Position numbers and translations under genes: made by a program. This document shows, piece by piece, positions 26,801-35,800 of a DNA stretch of 37,312 nucleotides. Position 1 is the first letter of the stretch; each line of letters starts with the position of its first letter. Origin of the DNA: an uncultured Elusimicrobia bacterium. GTDB lineage: Bacteria; Elusimicrobiota; Endomicrobiia; Endomicrobiales; Endomicrobiaceae. The notes below the pieces were generated by a model. It worked only from the letters and a program-made list of their open reading frames with translations. It was not told the DNA's origin and did not search any database. Location: positions 1-37,312 of the forward strand of contig CAMVLN010000003.1 in NCBI GenBank assembly GCA_947168325.1, written 5' to 3'.

Positions 26801-29800
26801 TTTTCTTCAAAATATTTATTAACATTGTCTATAAGTTTGTCCGGATATTTATGGTTAAGTTTTGTTGGAAAAGGTTTTAAAATCATAGAACTTAAATCAT
26901 CTATTATTCTTTTCAAATATTCCAATCTTATTCTTGCTAGAAATCTTTGTTCGGTTTGGTTAACACCAGCATAAATATTGTCTTTATTATTTTTAGCCAT
27001 CATGTCTTGATTAATCTGAGTAAGAACTTGTGTATGTGCTCTTTTTATAAGGTTAAATAACTCCATTAATTTAGCTTCGTTAAATATTTTCATTAAATCT
27101 ACTATTGTATAGTCTTTTTGCAAAAAATGTTCAAAAAGGGTTAACAATATATATGTATAATTTGCACCTTTCTCTTTATCGAGAGGGTAATGAGAGTCAA
27201 GTAGAGCTTTACTAAAGTTTTTGTTATTTAGAGACAGAATGTTATTTATAAAGTAATCTTGTATCTTGCTTATTATATTACCTTCTTTCTCTTTATCTTT
27301 TTTGTTAAATTCTTGTTCAATAAAATTTTCTAAAAATTTAAAATCACCGTTATATTTTTTCAAATCTTGTGCACGAAAAGATTGTTTTAATAATGCTTTT
27401 CTATCTTTTATAAACAGTGCTATGTCTTTTTTGTCAATGTTCAGATTTGTTAATTCGTCTTCTAATTTTTTCAACTCTTCTTCTATCTTTATTTTCATAG
27501 TAAGAAACAGAATAAGTCTGTTTCTTCTTCTATGTAGCTTCTCTTTATCGGTTTCATTAGTTTTGTCTATTTCGTCTAACATGTAAATAACAAGATCTTG
27601 TTCACCTATTAAACCTTCGTCATACATCTCATATTTGTTTTTTCTTTTGTTTTTAAACATTTGTGAATATTGACTATAAGCAGACTTCATAGCATCAACG
27701 GTATAAGATTGAGTTCCTATAGTTGTGTCAAGTTTTTTATTTTTAAATTGGCTGGTAAGAAGTTCATTATAGCTGGCCGTTGTGATTTTTTGTTCTTGTT
27801 TTATTTTTTCTATTCTATATTCAATAGCTTTTTTTATTTTATCTTTATCTTTATCTTTATTAACTACATTAATCTTTTTAAAAAAACTATTAATATCTTT
27901 TATATCGTTTTCTTTTTCATTAAAAAATTTATCAATTTTAAGTATATTCTCATATTCTTTATATTTAGTTTCATCTTGTTCATTTTCTTGTTTATTTTTT
28001 TGTTCATCTTTTTTATCTTTTTCAGTTTTATCTTTTTTATCTTGTTCATCTTTTTTAATTTTGTCATAAGCTTCTCTTGTACGTTGCACCAATATTGCAT
28101 TTGCTTTATTCTTGTATTGTTTATTATTACTTTTTGCTATTACTGTAGTCATTACTTCAATCATTTTCATCGTATTGTTCGTATCTAGTGATTCTAGTAA
28201 TGAAGATTGGCTTAAATCAGTAGGACCACTACCTAGTAATCCTTTCATGTCGTCTTCTGATAATCTTTCAATATTATTATTATATTTACCCTTATTTTCT
28301 TTAATCAATACTTCTATAGGAAAACCACCACCTTTTTCATTTTCTTCTACTGAAGCTTTTTCACTTTCTTCTACTGAATCTTTTTCACTTTCTTTTACTG
28401 AATCTTTTTCATTTTCTTCTACTGAATCTTTTTCTTTTTCTTCTACTGAAGCTTTTTCACTTTCTTCTATTAAATTTTGTTCATTGTCTCCCATTAAATA
28501 TCCTACTAACTCTGTTTCTGTTTTCTTTAATTCTCCTTGTGAATCAACAACAACATATTTGTCTTCGTCGTCGTCGTTTTCTTTTTCTAATTTTTTTATT
28601 GTTACAAAATGCCCTCTGTTCAATCTCACAATTATTTCATCTTTTTCTATTAAATTAATAAGAGTTTTAAAGTTTTTTATGCGATAGCCATGGTATATTT
28701 TGTTTGAATTGTTGTCCTTCAAATTTTTGTTCAAATATTCTTTAATTGCGAACATACTAGAAAGCAAGTTTTTGTTTAATAAAAATTTATCTTGATTTGC
28801 TTTTTTACTAAATACCCCTGTAGCTATATCTTTCAAAAACATTGTTAAAGATATTTGATAAAGCTCTTTACTTCCTTTAACAACATTATTCACTACTTTA
28901 GTTGCACAATTAATTACATCATTGCCATTATTAATAATTTCATCAATATATATATTCAAAAAGGCTATTGTTTTTATTTTTTGTTTTCTTACTTCTTCTT
29001 CTATATCTTTTTTATTTTTAAAGGCTTCGTCGCTTGTTATTTTCGTTCTTAAATATTTTTCTAATTCTCTTAATGCTTCATCTACATCGTTTTCTATTTG
29101 TTTATTGGTTTTGCTATTTTGTTTGTTACTATTTTGTTTGTTACTATTTTGTTTGTTAAAAAATTTTACTATTTTTTCTTTTAAATCTTTATCGTTACCC
29201 AAACATTCCAAAAAATCTTTTAAAATCAAATCACTATTTTGTTCTATTAAAACTTTAAGTTCTTGAAATCGTTCATCTGTCATTACTTGTAGCCATTCAT
29301 AGATACTGGTTTTGCTTTCAATAGTACTGTCTTTGTTTTCAAGCCAATCTAAAAACCAATCCCAAAATAATTTTCCTGGTCGTATTTCAGTTTTAAGAAT
29401 ATAAGCAAAAAGTATATCAAATATAAACAGTAACAACATTATTGGAGAAGCAAGAAATAATAGTAACACTTTACCATAAAAAACACCAACATCTGAACCA
29501 CTAATTTTACCTCCTTTATTTGATGCCCTAAAAACATTCATTCCTGTCATATTTGCTAAAGCAGTTGCCATAATAAATATATTCGAAACAAAAAAGCCAA
29601 CTACAGCAAGTACAATTTCAGTTGTTGACCATGATGATGCTAACTTCCATAAAATAATCACAAATATAACAACAGCAGTAGCTACACCTAGGAAAATCCG
29701 GAAACCAAACTTAATCGTTTTTTTATAATCCTCATTCATTTCATCAACAGATTTAGTTGTACGCTCCAACCCTTTTGTAGTAGGTGTAAAATTAAATTTT

Positions 29801-32800
29801 TGTTGTAAACCTTGGTCAAAACCCTGATATATGGTTCCAGACATACTAGAAAAATAAGGTAAAAATTTAAATATATTAACAAAGAATGTGAAAAAGCCAC
29901 TAACCCCATCAGACAAGGAAGAATTATAAGGTAATGAACTAAAAGAACTACTTTGCATTAACATAATCATAAGAATAACAACAAATAAAATTGGTATAAA
30001 TGCAAATGTATAAGATGTAAATAAAGTAAGAATTGGAAAAAATAACAATATAAACCTTGCAAAAGGAATATTCAAATAATGTTGCCACATCATTGAATTA
30101 ATAACTTTTACATCATAACCAAGTGAACTATCTGCAAAATTAGCATCCCTTGCTGTTCCCTCTATATAATATAACAAAACATTCCACAAATACCGTTGCT
30201 CTGTTGGTGCTGAATATGAGGCCGGTCTTTGCCATAACAGTGTTCTGTATGTTGTAGTAACAGATTTTCTATCTATTTTATCAGAGTCTTTTTTTGCTCC
30301 TTTATACCTTCTTACTAAATTAGATAAGCTTCTGTACATAATAAAGGAATAAGAATCTTCACCTGTATGAACTATTCCCATTACAAGATAATAGTACCCT
30401 GTCCCTTTTCCATAGAAAGTTAAAAAAATAGAAAAACCTCTTTGTGTAACATTTATCCAAGCCTCTTGGGATGAACCGTAAGCATAAGCTGAATAATTTC
30501 CAGGCTCCGCACCAGGAACAAGCATTGGCGGATTTAAAACCGCAACACCGTTTTCTATGAGAGCTATCACAAAATGAGATGCCATAGTTCCATCAAAAAT
30601 CTCCTGACCATACAATAAACTATTTAATGCATCGTGCAAAAACATAACACAACCTACAAATTCTGCCATATTATATACAAGGTTAACATTCTTACCAGAT
30701 GGCGTCCATACTTGATCTCGTTTTAGCTTCCATGGAAAATAAATGCCTATTCTTATTAGATCGTTTGTTTGTTTCATCATCCTAATAAAACCAAATTTCC
30801 CTTCCCAATATAAAGGGTCTATGTGATTTGTTTGAACAAAGTATATAAATTCAGTTGCATGTTCTTCTCTAAAATCACATATTTCTTTTGCATATTGAGC
30901 TAAAGTTTTTCCTTGACAGTCTTGTATTTTGGCAAGGAATTCTTTGGCGAATTTTTTACTTCGATTATCACCGTTTTGACAAGCAGCCTGTAAATCCTTT
31001 ATAATTCCTTTTTTTGTTACTTCATCTGCTAATTCAACTATTCTCCCATTTGTACCAAGTTTAATATGGTCTGGCATTATTCCTTCAAATAATATAAACG
31101 AATGTTTTTCTTTTACTCTGTTATTTATGCTTTCGTATTTTTTTAAGAAATTTAGAACATGTTTAATTGCATCTTTATTTACAATATATTTGTTGTTTTC
31201 ATCTGTTTCAACAAATAAACCAGAAGAAAACAACTTATCAATAAATAAAACATCTTCTTTGCTTATTTTGCCTGATTCTCTTTGTTTTATTATTGCATTT
31301 ACTTTGCTTTGTATTTGATTAATGACATTATCAGCCTGAGCATTACCATAATCATTTACACCACAGTCTTCTAAAATATCTTTGTACTCTTCATATGCAA
31401 TTTTAACTGCCTCATAATGTTTGCCTACAAAATCTAATGCATCCAAATATTCATATTCACAATATGTTTTAGCATAAGAAACATGATATTGAAATATCTC
31501 CACTGCCATACCACGGACAACTTGGCTATCATTAGATCTTATTTCATTAATTAATTTGTTTATCTCGCTGATAACATATTTATAAAATAGTTTATTTCCA
31601 ACTTCAGTTTCCAATACAGGGAATTTATATGTATCCAAACTTTCTGTGTTTAATAAAGTATTTACAGACTCTTCCATTTTTTCAAAATCTTTTTTTATTG
31701 CTTCATAAGTTTTTTTACCATAATACAATGGTAAAATTTTATTTTTAACTCTTTCTATATTTTCTTTAGCATCTTTTAAAACATTTTCCCAAGCAGTTTT
31801 TCTTTCTCTAGCTATACGCCCCATAACAGTTGTACCTAAATCACTAGAAGACTTTTTAGAAGATAACTCAGACCCTGTTTCAAATGTTTCCCCTGCACCT
31901 GCCATAATATTAGTAACTGTTCTTGGGTTCCCATCCCAACCAAAACCCTGTGGTTTTTTAGCCGCAAAAGTCTCTATTGTTTTTATAATATATTTCCTTG
32001 CAACATAATTTTCTACCCACGGGATTTCTCCTTCACCTGTTTTGATATATATAAGAAAACCTTCTCGTTCTTCTTCAGTCATATCTTTGCAATTTTTAAT
32101 AAATCTTATCATTTCATCTTTCCAACTTCTACCATCAGGAAGGAAACTACCATTTTTTTCAACTTCATCAAATTCGTCAAATCTCGCCTTAATGGCTTTA
32201 GGCCAACCTTTCTTATCATACGATGTTTTAAAAAACCATATTCCCAGTGCTTTTAAACCAAGTATCAAACCAATTGTTGCTCCTAAAAATATCAAAAATA
32301 GAATCACTCCTTTCCAAAATGCAGCTATATTTATATTTAAAATATTATGCATTGAAGTAAAAGGAAAAGATATTGTAGCAAGTATAGCCAACAAAATAAC
32401 CGTAAATTGTACCATATCAAAAACAGCTTTCCTTGTAGCCATTCCTGATGGAGCATCTGCTATTATTCTATGTTGTGCAAGAAATGCACCACCAATGTTC
32501 CAAATAGCTTGAAAAGAAATAGGAGCACTCACAATTAATATAAGAACCGTGACAAAAAGCTTTATAAAATCTAGCCAAAGCCATTTTGAAAAAATTAATG
32601 ATTGTAAAAAAGAACCTCCAATAACTCCACCAAAAAAAATTGAGAAAATAACAACTATTATACACATATACACTTTTGAGAAAGTTTTTGAACTTTTTCC
32701 TGCCACATATTTAGGAAGAAGCCATGCTAATACAAAAAATGTCATCATAATATATAAGAATAACGTTTTTGAAGCGGTGCTCAGTGTATACAAAAAACCA

Positions 32801-35800
32801 AAATTACCAAAAGCTAAAAAACCACAAAAACCAGAAAGGAGCAATAGTAGAACACGGAGAGTCCAAAGTATAACCTTTTGCCCTCCTGTTCTAATATTAA
32901 AGTAGGTAGAACCGCCAAAAAGAACTTTTAATGTCTTACTTGTTACTAAATTCCAAGTTATACGAAGTTTGCTAAACCAACCTTGTGCTTGTACATACTC
33001 ACCCTTAACTCTGTCGGTATTAAAATTTGACTGGGTACCAAGATAGTTTCTAAGGCTATCACGATATCTATATTCAAAAGCTTTTAGCTTTTGAACATAT
33101 TCTTCGTTTTGTTTTTTCAGAACAGAATCTTTTTCTCCTTTTTCTCCTTTTTCTCCTTTATTATAATCATAAATATTAGTTCCCACATTTCTGCCAACAG
33201 CTTTACTGTATAAATCATAATAGTTTCTTAAATATTGTTTAAAAATGTCTTTATCTTCTGGACTAAGAGTTTTCTTATCACTGTCACTTCTTCCGTATTT
33301 ACGAGTCCACCACTTAATTTTTGCTTTATCTACTTTGCTATTAAGTTTACTAAAACCTTTATATTTAAGTATACATAATTTCATAGCTGCACTTTCTCTG
33401 TCTGTAACACCACCATCCAGTTTTTTATATATACTATAATAGTCTGGAAAGTCTTTGTTCATATTTGAAATTTGTTTTTTATAATAAGATCCATAAACCT
33501 TATTATTTTCATCAATGATAAAATTTTCTTCTAAAAGTTTACTAAACTTTTCTTTTAAATCACCAAAAATTGTTTCAAACTCTTTTGCTTTTTCTACAAG
33601 TTCTCTAAATTTTTTGTTTACAAAAACATCATTGTTATTCTTCTTAAAGTAATCTTTTTTATCACTACTAAATTCATACTCTCTAATCAAAATAAGTGCA
33701 ATTTCATAAACTTCATAATCATTTTCTAATTCTTTTATGTCTTTAACATACTTAAAATTTTGTTCATTAGTTTTTCCTCTAAGGTAGTTAACTATTTTTA
33801 TCCAAGTGTCGCTATTGCTTCCTTTGAAATTCTTTACTTGTTCAATAATTTTTTCTTTTTCTTGTTGTATGTTTGTTTTGTCATCAGTTAAAATATATCC
33901 TTCAATGGCATCCTGCAACATAAACCTATTAGTATCTGCTCTTAAAGCAGCACTTATATCCATAGCAAACTTTAAATTATTTTTGGCATTTTTTATGCTT
34001 TTATCGTTATATTTGTCTGCAAATATAATAGATAATATTCCAATAACATCAATAAACTTCTCGCTATTTCTTTCTACATCAATATTATTGAAATTAACTT
34101 TTTCACTACTGTTATTGTCTCCATTATTGTTTATCATGAGACTTTGAAAAATTTCAGCATTAATAATGTTAGAAGTGCCCAAAATATCATTGTTACTTTT
34201 TTCATTTTTAGAAATAAGAGAGCTTTCTTTTATAAGAGAGCTTTCTTTTATAAGAGAGCTGTCTTTTTTACGATTATTGTTATTTTGTTTATCTTTATCT
34301 CTAATATAGTCTCTAATTTTTTTATATGTTTCTGGCATATACATTGCAAAATCGCCTACTTTTATGTTAAAAAGATCTACTTTTCTTATTGCTAAATCAG
34401 TAAATAATCTCTCTGCTGCTCCTTCAAAAAAGACATCGTCAATAGACATTGCCATCTGTGTTTCTTTTTTTCTGCCTTTAACCTCCTGCATATAAAAATC
34501 AATAGACTTTGAAATAATTCTAAAGAAATTTATCGCATTAATAATTTTTGTTTGTACATCTTGTTTTATTTCATTATAGCTTGTTCCATTGTTTTTGAGT
34601 TCTTCTGCACTATCTAAAATCCTCCTTATAAAGTAATATGTAGGAGTTAATAAACTACTATATTCACCAAAAGATAAAGCCTCTTTAGATTTGTCTTTTG
34701 TTTTGTCGTCAAAGTCAGCAAAACCACCAAGCAGAGTTTTTGTCATTTTAAAATCTTTATCGTTAGACATAGCTGACATAGCTATAACACTAGGATTCTG
34801 AGCCAAAATCTTAAATAATATGAATTCTTTTATATTTTGAAAATCCATAGTTTCAAGTCCCCGGTCTTGAAAAGAATAATCAAGGTTGTCAAAATCATCT
34901 TTTTTTAATAAAGAATCTTCGTTATAATCTTCTTCTTTATTGATTTTATTTTTTTTGCTTTTTGTTCTTATTACAATTGGAGCCATTACAAAAGAACTCC
35001 AAAATTGTTCAAGTGCTTGTTGTTTAATTTCGTTAGTAATACTAATACCGTCTGCCTTAATATGTCTTTTGCCAATTATATTTGAATAACTTTCTGGGAG
35101 AATGTTCTCTATTTCTGTACACTGTGGCTTAACTATTTTCTTCCATGAAATATATTTTCCAAAAACACTTAAACTATCATTTCTTATTTCGTTACTTCCT
35201 TGAATATATTGTGTATCTTCATTTGCTGCTTGGACATATCCAAAAAATTCTTGTGCATATATCTTTAATTCTTGAATTGTGACAATTTTGTTGTTAACCA
35301 ATGCTTTTAAAGCTGTGGCTGCTTCCGTTGGTAATAATTTGTTTAATGCTTCTTTTATATCATCATCACTAGCATTGTTATCTGTTATTTTATTAAGAAA
35401 ATTTTTTTCAACTTCTATTTTTATTGAATTCATTATCTGTTCAAGTTGTATCCCGTTCGGGGCTTTTATTCCTTCTTTCTCTTTTTTGCTTTTGTTATTT
35501 TCCTCATCCTCATTTTTGCTTTTGTTATTTTCCTCATCCTCATTTTTGCTTTTGTTATTTTCCTCATCCTCATTTTTGCTTTTGTTATTTTCCTCATCCT
35601 CATTTTTGCTTTTGTTATTTTCCTCATCCTCATTTTTGCTTTTGTTATTTTCCTCATTTTTTTTAATAATCTCTAGTATCTTTCTTGGTTCAAGAATACC
35701 GTTTTTTATAATATACTCAATACCAATAACAAATCTATTCTTATCGTTAATTGATGTCTTTACTACTGTATCATTTATATTGTCTTTTAATTTATAAGAT

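Noticed and set aside
27670..28188. Plus-strand Phe/Ile-rich 172-codon ORF resembling a membrane protein
   Set aside because: It is antisense to Lys-rich giant-gene sequence; AAA/AAG codons read as Phe/Leu on the opposite strand mimic hydrophobic helices.
35483..35656. Possible CRISPR array
   Set aside because: The 30-bp units are contiguous with no spacers and are in frame with the giant protein; no cas genes are present. The 104-bp array at 18756-18990 also fails, because its linkers are conserved.
35424..35676. Plus- and minus-strand small ORFs with CFCYFPHPHF or MRKITKAK repeats
   Set aside because: They are other-frame readings of the 30-bp minisatellite inside the giant gene.
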